In this document: positions 42,379 through 53,198 of the stretch, piece after piece | How the letters are laid out: each line of letters starts with the position of its first letter | How positions within the stretch are numbered: position 1 is the first letter of the stretch | NCBI GenBank assembly: GCA_025361425.1 | Contig: JANYAH010000268.1 | Coordinates: forward strand, 1 to 53,339 | Direction of reading: 5' to 3' | Length of the DNA stretch: 53,339 nt | DNA from: Candidatus Solibacter sp. | Lineage (GTDB): Bacteria > Acidobacteriota > Terriglobia > Bryobacterales > Bryobacteraceae | The notes under the pieces: model-generated | What the model saw: only the letters and a program-made list of their open reading frames with translations | Databases searched by the model: none | Told to the model about the DNA's origin: nothing | Made by a program: the position numbers and the translations under genes

Positions 42379-43598
42379 GTGGGCGCCGGCGCGCGGCGAT
42401 CACCGGGCGTCGCGCACTTATTATCCGGCGGGCACGACGGTCGCCGGGTGCCGCGCGGGGGCTGGGCGCGCGGCTACTGTTCGGGATTCGGATGTCAAAG
42501 AACGAGCGGGCGGTCTGTCTGCGAAGATAGCCGGCCTTAGTATACTTATCGAGAAACCGCTCCGGACCCGGAGGGCACCCCGACCGCGGCTGCGCGCGGC
42601 ACATGGCGGGATGGGAGCCGCGACCTACAAGATTTTGTTCGTGTTAGCGGGGCCTTGCGACGGCCGGGCATCGCCACGGCAGCGCCGAGGCGCGAATCGC
42701 AGGCTACTACATACGTGGATGGCTTGGAGCGACTGCCCCCGGTGGCCAGTTTGACGGTGCGGAGAGCGGCGTTGCCGGCCAGGACCAGAACCATGCGGAT
42801 GCCTGATAGACGGTAGTCGCGGCGTGGCGGGCGACGGCGACCAGACAAAGGAAAAATGTGCGCGGGGAGAGCCCTGCCGGGAGATGGAGGATCACAAAGA
42901 GATTTGGGGAAAGAGGGCGCGGGTGTTGGGTGGGAGTGGGAGGCTTGGGTTCGTTGGGTTCGTTGGGTTCGTCGTAAAAATGGATATTGCTGTAAATGAG
43001 AGACTTGTTGGGTTCGTTTGGTAAATTCGCGTGTGCACACGAAGGCGGTCCTGCCAGGGGGGAGCGTGGGCGGAGCGGCAGGTGTTCGGAAATGAGACTA
43101 GGTTCGTTTGGTATGCGCGTGGTAGGCGCGGGCTGGGTTGGGCCACGGAGCGGGGAGAGCGAGTTGGGGTCGATGGGCGTTTGTGCTGCCATACCTTCAC
43201 TTATAACTTACGGGATTCGGGGTTTTGGGGCGGATGGCTTGTAAGTGGCTGATGGGATGAGGAATGGGAAAAAAATGTTCGTGTGACGGGGGTCGGGTGA
43301 CTTGGAATTTGGGGGCTGCTGATTGACGCGGAGGCACGGAGAAACAGGCGCAGACAGCGTACGGGATTAGCTTCGACCCTCTCCCGGTTCTGGATGAGCA
43401 TGCAGGCATCCTGGGAGTTAGAGGTGGCGGAGGAGCGACTGGGCCGTGAGGTGCTGCCCAGGACGGCGTGAGCGGTCGGAATCCGGACGGGCCTGCGTCT
43501 CAGTGGTGACCACGAAGTTTGAGTGATTGGGGCGAATCAAGGGCGGTGAACTCGTCTTGATGGACGGCGTCCGGCCACGGGTTCCGGAAGGAGAAGAG
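42379..43598. other. Long gene-poor region before the CRISPR locus
   Basis: I see no convincing gene in these 1.2 kb. The plus strand is unusually G-rich, and its frames are short or lack family signals. It contains the TTGGGTTCG repeats at 42945-43113, a short GACGCGGAGGCACGGAGAAA element near 43324 that may be a decayed dispersed repeat, and A/T-rich patches near 43200 and 43270. It separates the NHL gene from the cas operon and may be an insertion or decay zone. Confidence 0.55.
42945..43113 (+). repeat. TTGGGTTCG tandem and dispersed units
   Basis: Three perfect tandem copies of TTGGGTTCG lie at 42945-42971, and a fourth at 43008-43016. A longer imperfect direct repeat, AAATGAGA...GGTTCGTTTGGTA...GCGTG, occurs at 42994-43032 and again at 43090-43122, with GGTTCGTTTGGTA exact in both. 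The region codes for nothing recognisable. Confidence 0.65.
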
Positions 43599-43715
43599 AT
43601 GAACACTCCGACGGTTGCCGCCGCAAATTACGGTAACAGAATCTCAAACTCTCAAATTGGGGCTTTCCCTGGCACGCGCAAGAGCGTACTATTGTGGTTC
43701 CGCGATGCTGGCTGA
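43599..43715 (+). CDS. Putative 38-residue ORF just upstream of cas3
   Basis: The ATG at 43599 has an ideal AAGGAG five bases before it. The 38-codon frame (MNTPTVAAANYGNRISNSQI, then GAFPGTRKSVLLWFRDAG) ends in TGA at 43713-43715, only 6 bases before the cas3 ATG. cas3 itself lacks a clear ribosome site, so translational coupling is plausible. The sequence resembles no family I know. It could be a leader peptide or chance. Confidence 0.4.
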   Translation: MNTPTVAAANYGNRISNSQIGAFPGTRKSVLLWFRDAG

Positions 43716-43721
43716 GAACAA

Positions 43722-46175
43722 ATGACTGAATTCGACAGGTTTTTCCAAAGGATCACCAACAATTTACCTTATGAATATCAGAAGCAGGTGGCCAACTTAC
43801 CGGCCAAGGATTGTCTCATTCGAGTTCCGACTGGTTGCGGCAAGACGGCTGCGGTGATCTGCGCGTGGCTGTGGCGCATACGGGAACACCGTGCTCAAAC
43901 GCCTACCCGACTTGTCTACTGTCTGCCTATGCGGGTGCTTGTAGAGCAGACCCGAACACTGGCCGCGGAGTGGGCGCCGAGATCGGAGACAGGAGTCCAG
44001 GTATACAGCCTGATGGGCGGTGAGATAGACAAGGACTGGGAATTCGATCCAGGAAAGCCGGCGATTTTCGTGGGCACGCAAGATCAGTTGCTCAGCCGCG
44101 CCCTCAACCGAGGTTACGCGATGAGCCGGTATCGCTGGCCGGTCCATTTTGGCCTACTCAACAACGATTGTCTGTGGGTGTGCGACGAAGTTCAGTTGAT
44201 GGGTAATGGGCTCGGAACGACGGCGCAACTGCAAGCGTTCCGCCAGAAGTGGGGCACCTATGGCCCGGTCGCGACGTGGTGGATGTCGGCCACGGCAGAT
44301 CGCGAGTGGCTCAAGACCGTGGACTATGAGGATGCGGCGCAGATTGAGCTGGTGGAATTGGAAAAGACGGATCGGGACGTCCAACTTCGGAGCGTGTACA
44401 CGGCAGCTAAACCGATTGAGCGACTGGACACACTGGATCGGGCGAACGTAGAGCGTTTGCACCGTGCAGGCACGCTAACGCTGGTTGTGCGCAATACGGT
44501 TACGCGCGCGAGAGAGTTGTATGATTCTCTGCGTCTTGCGAGGCGCGACAAGAAAACAGCGGACGTTGGGGAACTCTCTCCCGAGACGGTATTGATCCAT
44601 AGCCGATTCCGCCCACCCGACCGGGAACGGAGTTTGCGTAAGTTGCTGGTTGCCGACAAATTGCTCCGAGGCGAGGCGGCGGACTGCGAGGGACTGGATA
44701 CGAAGTGGCTGGACCGGGTTAAGGAGACGGGGCTAATAGCGGTTACCACCCAGGTAGTGGAAGCTGGCGTTGACCTGTCCGCCGAGACGCTGATCACTGA
44801 GATAGCGCCATGGCCGAGTATGGTCCAGCGTTTAGGGCGATGCAATCGCGGAGGGAAGCAAGACGGGCGAGCGAAGGTTCGGTGGGTTCCATTACTTGAC
44901 AAAGAAGCAGCCCCTTATGAGGTAGGGCAGCTAAAGGAAGCTCGTATCAAACTGGAGCAACTGACAGACGGCAGTATAGCGAACCTCGAACAGTTTCAGC
45001 CGTTTGCCGGGCAGAAACCGACTCATGTGATAAGGCAGCACGATCTGCATGGCCTCTTCTCGACGGAACCGGACCTGACCGGAGGTTTCACGGATATTTC
45101 GGCGTATGTGCGCGACGCTGAGCGGGACATGTCGGTCTACGTCTTTTGGCGCGAGAAGCCGGGTAAGGACGAAGCAGCGCCAGTGCGGGACGAAATTTGC
45201 CCCGTACCGTTGAATAAAGAACTGATGGAGTTTCTCAAGACTCGTAAGGCCAGCGAGTGGAACGGCGAAACGGAGAGATGGGAGCAGCGCCGCCCGAGCG
45301 ATGTCCGACCCGGCATGACCTTGCTGCTGGACCGCAGAGATGGCGGCTACAGCGACGAATTGGGGTGGACAGGCAATAAAGAGGATCTGCCGACGATAAG
45401 CGCCAGGCCGGAAAGCGAAGCGGATGCTGTGAACCGGGACGCATGGAGCGCCACAGGGTGGGATCTGCTTACGGCCCATCCGGGAGATGCAGAAGCGGAG
45501 GCGAAGGCGTTGGTTGGCCACGGCGCTCTAGCGGAGAGCCGCGAGGCCCGGGCGGTCGTTCTTGCTTCGCTATGGCACGACGTGGGGAAGAGTCATCCGA
45601 AATGGCAGGGCGCCTTGCCGACGAAAGGACGGCCTGGAGTTGGACCGTGGGCGAAGTTCCAACTTCCCGCCGGGGAGAGGTTCCGTCCGGACATGAGGCA
45701 CGAAGCGGCAAGCGCACTCTACTGCTTCGATCAGTGGCGTGCGGGAGTGGAAGGATGGACGGCGCTGGCGGTGTATCTAGTGGCAGCGCACCACGGTAAG
45801 GTGCGCACCGTGTTGCGCAGCAGAAAAGTCGGCATATCAGAAGACGTGTTTGGGATCCTGGACGGCGACAAACTGCCCGCACTAGATGGCTGGGTAAATG
45901 CGGAGTACACACTGAATGCGGCTTGCCGGGTTTTTGGGGCATCGGGCGATTGGACCGATGACGAAGAGGCTTTTGAGCTGGTGTCACCAAGTTGGGTGGG
46001 GATGGTGGCGGAATTGTTGGGACCGGAGGCGAAAGACGACGTCGCCCCTGACGATGCGGTACCGGGGAGCGAACCTCGCCACTTAGGGCCGTTCCGCCTG
46101 GCCTATTTGGAAGCGCTAATCGTAGCGGCTGACGTGCGGGCAAGCCGCAAGCCGGGCGCGGGAGGGGTTGCATGA
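43722..46175 (+). CDS. cas3: Type I-G Cas3 helicase-nuclease, HD domain at C-terminus
   Basis: The 817-residue Cas3 has a DExH helicase at the N-terminus: Walker A PTGCGKT at 36-42, CDEVQLMGNG (DEVQ at 155-158), WMSAT with SAT at 189-191, TQVVEAGVDLSAE and MVQRLGRCNRGG (motif VI). The HD nuclease is C-terminal, LASLWHDVGKSHPKWQ with H619-D620, and further His pairs at VAAHHGKVRT. This order, helicase first and HD last, is typical of type I-G/I-U. It would be recruited to the Cascade-bound target, unwind it and degrade it. It opens the operon and overlaps csx17 by 4 bases. Confidence 0.94.
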   Translation: MTEFDRFFQRITNNLPYEYQKQVANLPAKDCLIRVPTGCGKTAAVICAWLWRIREHRAQTPTRLVYCLPMRVLVEQTRTLAAEWAPRSETGVQVYSLMGGEIDKDWEFDPGKPAIFVGTQDQLLSRALNRGYAMSRYRWPVHFGLLNNDCLWVCDEVQLMGNGLGTTAQLQAFRQKWGTYGPVATWWMSATADREWLKTVDYEDAAQIELVELEKTDRDVQLRSVYTAAKPIERLDTLDRANVERLHRAGTLTLVVRNTVTRARELYDSLRLARRDKKTADVGELSPETVLIHSRFRPPDRERSLRKLLVADKLLRGEAADCEGLDTKWLDRVKETGLIAVTTQVVEAGVDLSAETLITEIAPWPSMVQRLGRCNRGGKQDGRAKVRWVPLLDKEAAPYEVGQLKEARIKLEQLTDGSIANLEQFQPFAGQKPTHVIRQHDLHGLFSTEPDLTGGFTDISAYVRDAERDMSVYVFWREKPGKDEAAPVRDEICPVPLNKELMEFLKTRKASEWNGETERWEQRRPSDVRPGMTLLLDRRDGGYSDELGWTGNKEDLPTISARPESEADAVNRDAWSATGWDLLTAHPGDAEAEAKALVGHGALAESREARAVVLASLWHDVGKSHPKWQGALPTKGRPGVGPWAKFQLPAGERFRPDMRHEAASALYCFDQWRAGVEGWTALAVYLVAAHHGKVRTVLRSRKVGISEDVFGILDGDKLPALDGWVNAEYTLNAACRVFGASGDWTDDEEAFELVSPSWVGMVAELLGPEAKDDVAPDDAVPGSEPRHLGPFRLAYLEALIVAADVRASRKPGAGGVA

Positions 46176-48199
46176 GCCGGATGCTGACAGCAGTTCACTG
46201 CGAGGGAATTCGAGTGGACTGCCTGGGGAACTATTTGGCTGGGCTCGGGCTGCTAGCGGCAATATCGCGGCGCTGGCCGAATGTCCGCGGCTGCTGGCGG
46301 CGCGGACATTTCGTGTTGGTGGGCGAGTCGCTTGACGCTGAAGCGGTGGAGCGGTTTCTGCTGGATGAGTGGAAACCCTCGCCATATGAGAACTGGTGGA
46401 GCAAGGCGCAGAAGGCAGACACGAAGGCGAAATCGGACCGTGGAATTCAGGCCATTCGCGCATCGGAACCCGATCTGGGTCGGGTTCGTTTGCTCGACTG
46501 TCACCTAGTTGGCAGCGGGCGCAATCAGTTCAACACGGTGTTCGGGACGGGCGGCAACATCGGGAAGCGAAATCTGGCGAAGGTGTACCGCGATGCGGTT
46601 GGCTTGCTGGGCGGCCAGGACCGGCAGGCGAATGACGGCTGGTTGCAGACGACACTATTCGCGCAGGCCGGTGGGGCGCTGCCCGATTTGGGTTCCGCCG
46701 GCACGTGGTTTGTATACGCGAACAAGACGTTTAATAGCGGCCAGGAGTGGTATCGCGAAGGAAAGATATCGCCGTGGGCTTTTCTGTTGGCCCTCGAAGG
46801 GGCGCGCTTACTGCGCGGCGGCGCGGGACGGCGACTGGGATCGCGTGCACGACCCTACGCCGTGTTTCCTTTCCTCTGCGATGCGCCGTCCCCCACGACA
46901 GAAGGAGAGATCAAGCTAACTCGCGCCGAGTTTTGGGCGCCGGTTTGGGAGCAACCCGCGAACTTCGCAGAATTGGAAGCGCTACTCGAACGAGGCCTAG
47001 CTCGCTTGGGTGATCGTGCGGCGAAAGCACCACACGAGTTTGCGCTGGCGGCCCGCAGCGCGGGTGTGGATAGCGGGATTGGAACCTTCGCGCGATTTTC
47101 ACTACGACAAACTACGAGCAGCCAAGTGTTCGAGGCAATTCCGGGAGAAACGGTACGCGTCGCCAACAAAGGAGGAAGCGAGAGCGATTTGCTGTGGCCT
47201 CTGCTCGAATGGATGAAGTTCTTGCCGGAGCCGCCTTCCAGCACCAAGCGAGCGAAGTTTCGCGGCATGCGCGGGCCTATAGAGATGGAGATAATCCGCC
47301 TCGCCGAGCGGCCCGACGATGCGGAACGCTGGCAGTCGCTTCTGCTCTTGCTCGCGGCCGTCCAGGATCGCCTGGACCGCAACAGGGCATTCCGTGAACA
47401 TTCACGCCCAGTGGCTCCGCTGGATCCAAAGTGGTTCGACAAAGCTTGGCCCGCGGCTCCGCCAGAAATCCTGGTGACGCGAGCAATTGCCTCAGTCGGA
47501 GCCGGGTCCAATGCTCCGCTGTTTGTCAACGTGGTTGGGGCAGATGAGGACAAGTGGGGCAACTGGACGTTTCCCCCGAGCCGCCCGAACCGGGCGGTCT
47601 ACCATTCCGGCGATCCGGCGCGCGCGCTGGCCGGAATTCTGGAAAGGCGCCTGGTCGATGCGGAGGTCCTTGAAGGGTTGCCGCTGGGAGGGGCTGCGCC
47701 TTGCATGCCAGGAACAATCGACGCCGTTCTCAGCGGATCGATCGACTTGGAGTTGGTGGTCCGTTGGTTGCCGGCGATGGTCTTGCTGGACTGGCGGGGC
47801 TTCAAAAGCAGCCCAGAGCGATCTGGAGCGGTCTCCAGTGCCTATTTCCTTCACGCTCTGTTCCGCCCCTTGTTCCATCCGGGCAGAGTCGTGCTGCAAG
47901 GGCAAGCGCTGTTCCGGGAAGAGCGACAGCGAGGAGCGCCACCTGCGAAGAAGGCGGCCACGGCGCGGAGAATCTTGAATTTGATTCGATCGGGCGACTG
48001 GTCGCAGGCCGTTGACGCGGCGCGCGCCCGCTATTTAGCTGAAGGCCTACGGACCATTACTCTCCCGGCGGAAATCGACGCAGACGGCGAGCGAATGGCG
48101 GCGGCGCTGTTGATTCCGATGCGCAGTGCGGATGTGGCGGCCGGGTTCGAAAGGTGGCTGGAACCACGTTCGGATAGGACAGAAAGGGAAGGAAAGTAA
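46172..48199 (+). CDS. csx17: Csx17 (Cas8g) large subunit of type I-G
   Basis: The 675-residue protein begins with VHCEGIRVDCLGNYLAGLGL and has the family blocks GRNQFNTVFGTGGNIGKRN, RGGAGRRLGSRARPYAVFPF, FALAARSAGVDSGIGTFARF and RPLFHPGRVVLQGQALFREE. These match Csx17, the type I-G large subunit that replaces Cas8 and probably checks the PAM and holds Cas3. It has no catalytic site known. The ATG overlaps the cas3 stop (ATGA), and its TAA overlaps the csb1 ATG by one base. Confidence 0.92.
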   Translation: MSRMLTAVHCEGIRVDCLGNYLAGLGLLAAISRRWPNVRGCWRRGHFVLVGESLDAEAVERFLLDEWKPSPYENWWSKAQKADTKAKSDRGIQAIRASEPDLGRVRLLDCHLVGSGRNQFNTVFGTGGNIGKRNLAKVYRDAVGLLGGQDRQANDGWLQTTLFAQAGGALPDLGSAGTWFVYANKTFNSGQEWYREGKISPWAFLLALEGARLLRGGAGRRLGSRARPYAVFPFLCDAPSPTTEGEIKLTRAEFWAPVWEQPANFAELEALLERGLARLGDRAAKAPHEFALAARSAGVDSGIGTFARFSLRQTTSSQVFEAIPGETVRVANKGGSESDLLWPLLEWMKFLPEPPSSTKRAKFRGMRGPIEMEIIRLAERPDDAERWQSLLLLLAAVQDRLDRNRAFREHSRPVAPLDPKWFDKAWPAAPPEILVTRAIASVGAGSNAPLFVNVVGADEDKWGNWTFPPSRPNRAVYHSGDPARALAGILERRLVDAEVLEGLPLGGAAPCMPGTIDAVLSGSIDLELVVRWLPAMVLLDWRGFKSSPERSGAVSSAYFLHALFRPLFHPGRVVLQGQALFREERQRGAPPAKKAATARRILNLIRSGDWSQAVDAARARYLAEGLRTITLPAEIDADGERMAAALLIPMRSADVAAGFERWLEPRSDRTEREGK

Positions 48200-49341
48200 T
48201 GAGCCAAACGAGTGAATTGAACCTTGAGAAATTGCTGGAGCCAACAGGTCCGGCCTGTTTGATTGTGACAGCCAAATTGGCTCCGGTCGCCGATATGGAC
48301 CGTTTCCAGCCGGCTGGCTTTCCAGAGGTCGGCCACGTGATTTACAAAGCGCCGCGGAAGGACGGACGCGCCGAGGATGTGTGCATCATCGACAGTCCGG
48401 CGAGCATGGCCAATCACCTGGAAACGGTGTGCTGCCAGAGCGCAACGGACCCGGCACTGCACACGGAGCTAGAGGGCCTGCCATACGTGTCTTGCGTAAC
48501 AGACCGGGACGATGGAAAGCGAGACCGCGTAGTGTGCACGACGCTGACCGAAGGACATCGGATCGCATCGGACTATTTCCTGGACGGCATGCTGGATGCA
48601 GTCTGTAAAGAGGAAAGTGAGCAAGGGCAAGGGAAGAAGAAGAAAAAGGTCGAAGCACATTGGGAGGGGGAAGCGTTCCGAGCGCGGCTGCGAAAGGAGT
48701 TCGGTCTGCAGGAAATAGAAAAGGACAAGCGATACTTTCTCTACCCCGACAACTGGTGGACGATCTACGCCACGATCTTTCGCTACGATCCGAACTCTCT
48801 GGTTCACGGCGTACTCTTCGCCAGGGAACAAATCAAGATCAGCCGAATCCTCACCGCTCATCTGGAAGCAATCGGTGCAGCGCGGGTGGGCCGTTCCGGG
48901 GTGAAGTTTGACCGTTTGGGCAAAACCACGTCGGGACAGCCGATTTTCAACGTGGACGAGGAGACGGCACGGGAGATCCGAGCGACGTTCATTGTCGATT
49001 TGGCACTGCTGCACTCGTACGGGCGGGGCGAATCGGGTTTGAACGCGCTCCAGAAACGGCTGCTGCTGGACTTGGCCATCTGGAAAATCGGGCGCCTGCT
49101 TGGACAGCCCTTCCGATATCGCACGCAGTGCCACCTCGAATGTGAATCCGTGTTATGTACTGCAGGGGAACAGACGGCCACAAAGCTTCCAACGATCGCC
49201 ATCAAAGAGAGTATTGCCCGATGCGAATTCAAGACTGGTGTTACTCAGGTATACTATCCGGCCGCGAAGTTGTTCAAGGTGGCTGAAATTGATGCGACTG
49301 AAGCCAAAGTACCGGAGGATGATGGTTCCGAAGCCGAATAA
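48199..49341 (+). CDS. csb1: Csb1 (Cas7g) backbone subunit
   Basis: The 380-residue protein matches the GSU0053/Csb1 family, the Cas7-type RNA-binding backbone of type I-G: FQPAGFPEVGHVIYKAPRKD, IDSPASMANHLETVC, PDNWWTIYATIFRYDPNSLV, HGVLFAREQIKISRILTAHLEAIGAA (in two parts, with the RAMP-like fold), and FRYRTQCHLECES. A Lys-rich insert (GKKKKKVEAHWEGE) near residue 140 is probably a loop. Several copies would coat the crRNA spacer. The start overlaps csx17 (TAATG). Confidence 0.92.
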   Translation: MSQTSELNLEKLLEPTGPACLIVTAKLAPVADMDRFQPAGFPEVGHVIYKAPRKDGRAEDVCIIDSPASMANHLETVCCQSATDPALHTELEGLPYVSCVTDRDDGKRDRVVCTTLTEGHRIASDYFLDGMLDAVCKEESEQGQGKKKKKVEAHWEGEAFRARLRKEFGLQEIEKDKRYFLYPDNWWTIYATIFRYDPNSLVHGVLFAREQIKISRILTAHLEAIGAARVGRSGVKFDRLGKTTSGQPIFNVDEETAREIRATFIVDLALLHSYGRGESGLNALQKRLLLDLAIWKIGRLLGQPFRYRTQCHLECESVLCTAGEQTATKLPTIAIKESIARCEFKTGVTQVYYPAAKLFKVAEIDATEAKVPEDDGSEAE

Positions 49342-49358
49342 GCGTGAGGGAACCCGCT

Positions 49359-51166
<1,808 letters not shown>

Positions 51167-51175
51167 GGTGTCTTC

Positions 51176-53014
51176 ATGGGCGCGCTGCCAATCCAAATCG
51201 AAGCCAAGCGTTCACTGCCGGACTATCTGCCGGCGCGGATGGTCAACGAGTACGCATACTGTCCGCGACTCTACTTTTATGAATGGGTAGAGGGGCTGTT
51301 CGCGGAGAGCGTCGACACGGTGGAGGGCACGATCCAGCACCGCCGCGTGGACGCCAAGGCGACTGCGCTGCCGTCGGCGGAGGAGATGGAAGGCAAGACG
51401 ACGGACGACGCAAGGCGATCGTCTGTTTCACCTCAAGCGTCTGTCTCACCTCAAGCGTCCGTGCCACCGCTGCCGCAATCGATCCACTCGCGGAGCGTGC
51501 AGTTGTCGAGCGAGCGGCTGCGGGTGATCGCGAAGATGGACCTGGTCGAGGTTGAAGACGGCGTGGCGACCCCCGTGGATTACAAGCACGGGCGTCCGCG
51601 GGACGGGGCTGACGGGCTCGAATTGTGGCCGGCGGACCGGGCGCAGCTCGGCGTCCAGGGAATCGTCCTGCGGGAGAATGGGTACCGGTGCGACGAAGGG
51701 GTGGCGTACTACCGCAAGACGGGGCAGCGGGTGCGGGTGGTGTTCGACGCGGCGCTGATCGCGGAGACGGAGGCGCTGATTCTGGGAGCGTGGGGCCTGG
51801 CGGAATCGGGAGAGATTCCGGCGCCGCTGATGGATTCGCCGAAGTGTCCGGGGTGCTCGCTGGTAGGGATCTGCCTGCCCGACGAGACGTGGCGGGCGGG
51901 AGCGGAGGAGGCGGACGAACCGCTACAACTGGCGCTCTTCGACCTGCCGCGGCGCAAGCCGGCGAAGCGCGAAGTTCGCCCGATGATGACGCCGCGCAGC
52001 GAACTGCGCCCGCTGTATCTCAACACGCAGGGAGTAAAGATCGGGAAGAGCGGGGCGGTGCTACAGGTGAAGGACAAGGAGAAGCTGCTGCAAGAGGTGA
52101 GGATCGGCGAGATCTGCCAGGTAAACCTAATGGGGAACGTGCAGATCACGACGCAGGCAGTGCAGGCGCTGTGCGAGGCGGAAGTGCCGATCTGCTACTT
52201 CTCGATGGGCGGGTGGTTCTACGGGATCACGCTGGGATTGAACACAAAAAACGTGTTCCTGCGGCGGAACCAGTTCCGGCTGGCGGAGCAGGAGTATTTC
52301 GCGCGAACCATCGCGCGGCGGCTGGTGGCGGGGAAGATTCGCAACCAGAGAACGCTGTTGCAGCGGAATCACGTGGAGCCGAAGCGGGAGACGCTGTCGG
52401 GGATGAAGGCGATGGCGGAGCGAGCGGAGGGCGCGGGGTCGCTGGAGGAGTTGTTGGGGCTGGAGGGGAATGCGGCGCGGATGTACTTCGGGGAGTTTGC
52501 GGGGATGATGAAGCCGGACGAGGAGGCGGGGACGAGTCCGCTGCCGTTCGAGATGGACGGGCGGAACCGGCGTCCGCCGAGGGATCCGGTGAACGCGATG
52601 CTGTCGCTGGGGTACAGCTTGTTGGCGAAGGATCTGACGGTGGCGTGCTACGCGGTGGGGTTCGACCCATACGTGGGGTTCTACCATCAGCCGCGGTTCG
52701 GACGGCCGGCGCTGGCGCTGGATTTGATGGAGCCATTTCGAGCGCTAATTGTGGATTCGGCGGTGCTGACGGCGGTGAATACGGGGATGGTGACGGCGCG
52801 GGATTTCGTGCGGGCCGGGGGCGCGGTGGCGTTGACGGCGAGCGGGAGGAAGGCATTTTTCCGGGCGTATGAGATGCGGATGGATACGCTGGTGACGCAC
52901 CCGTTGTTCGAGTACCGGGTGAGCTACCGGCGGTTGCTGGAGATCCAGGCGCGGCTGTTGGCGCGGGTACTGGAGGGGGAGATTTCGGAATACCCGGTGT
53001 TCACGACGCGGTAG
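51176..53014 (+). CDS. cas4-cas1: Cas4-Cas1 fusion protein
   Basis: The 612-residue protein joins a Cas4 nuclease (about 1-245) to Cas1 (about 275-612), the fused form typical of type I-G. Cas4 has YAYCPRLYFYEW (C29), RVIAKMDLVEVEDG and TPVDYKHGR, with the other cluster cysteines in CPGCSLVGIC (224, 227, 233). Cas1 has LEGNAARMYFGEF (Glu430), YHQPRFGRPALALDLMEPFR (His504, Asp516). Cas4 would trim prespacers and set PAM orientation; Cas1 with Cas2 inserts them. A low-complexity insert derived from an 18-bp tandem repeat sits in the Cas4 part at about residues 80-98. The gene is more G-rich at third positions than cas3-csb2. Confidence 0.95.
   Translation: MGALPIQIEAKRSLPDYLPARMVNEYAYCPRLYFYEWVEGLFAESVDTVEGTIQHRRVDAKATALPSAEEMEGKTTDDARRSSVSPQASVSPQASVPPLPQSIHSRSVQLSSERLRVIAKMDLVEVEDGVATPVDYKHGRPRDGADGLELWPADRAQLGVQGIVLRENGYRCDEGVAYYRKTGQRVRVVFDAALIAETEALILGAWGLAESGEIPAPLMDSPKCPGCSLVGICLPDETWRAGAEEADEPLQLALFDLPRRKPAKREVRPMMTPRSELRPLYLNTQGVKIGKSGAVLQVKDKEKLLQEVRIGEICQVNLMGNVQITTQAVQALCEAEVPICYFSMGGWFYGITLGLNTKNVFLRRNQFRLAEQEYFARTIARRLVAGKIRNQRTLLQRNHVEPKRETLSGMKAMAERAEGAGSLEELLGLEGNAARMYFGEFAGMMKPDEEAGTSPLPFEMDGRNRRPPRDPVNAMLSLGYSLLAKDLTVACYAVGFDPYVGFYHQPRFGRPALALDLMEPFRALIVDSAVLTAVNTGMVTARDFVRAGGAVALTASGRKAFFRAYEMRMDTLVTHPLFEYRVSYRRLLEIQARLLARVLEGEISEYPVFTTR
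51422..51457 (+). repeat. 18-bp tandem repeat inside cas4-cas1
   Basis: TCTGTTTCACCTCAAGCG (51422-51439) is followed by TCTGTCTCACCTCAAGCG (51440-51457), then a partial third unit. It encodes SVSPQA twice and then SVPP, a flexible linker between the Cas4 N-terminal strand and the nuclease core. The frame is kept. Confidence 0.8.
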
Positions 53015-53198
53015 TGGGGTGCGAGCGGCGGGTCGGGGTCGATGGAGGGGGGAGCGCTCGCGGACGGGTAAAGACGCGGGAAGGCGGGAGTTAGCGACGT
53101 GGAGATGGTGCGGGGGGCGAGAATTGGGATTAAAATGGAGAGGCGCTCGCGGACAGGCGCACAGGTCATTGAAAACAGAACAGAATATAGGAGTAGCT
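53015..53198 (+). promoter_or_regulatory. CRISPR leader
   Basis: This 184-base non-coding stretch joins the cas4-cas1 stop to the first repeat and should hold the array promoter and integration signals. It contains an imperfect 15-base direct repeat, GCGCTCGCGGACGGG at 53054 and GCGCTCGCGGACAGG at 53143, and becomes AT-rich in its last 35 bases. Confidence 0.7.

Noticed and set aside
42707-43200. Minus-strand frames with NEPNEPN-like repeats
   Set aside because: They are translations of the TTGGGTTCG DNA repeats and lack any domain; such frames are common false predictions.
43657-43692. cas operon promoter TTGGGG...TACTAT
   Set aside because: The two boxes are 24 bases apart, too far for a sigma-70 promoter, and no sigma-54 spacing fits either.
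51625-52872. 415-codon open frame inside cas4-cas1
   Set aside because: It shares the strand but not the frame of cas4-cas1 and is a Gly/Ala/Arg-rich shadow.
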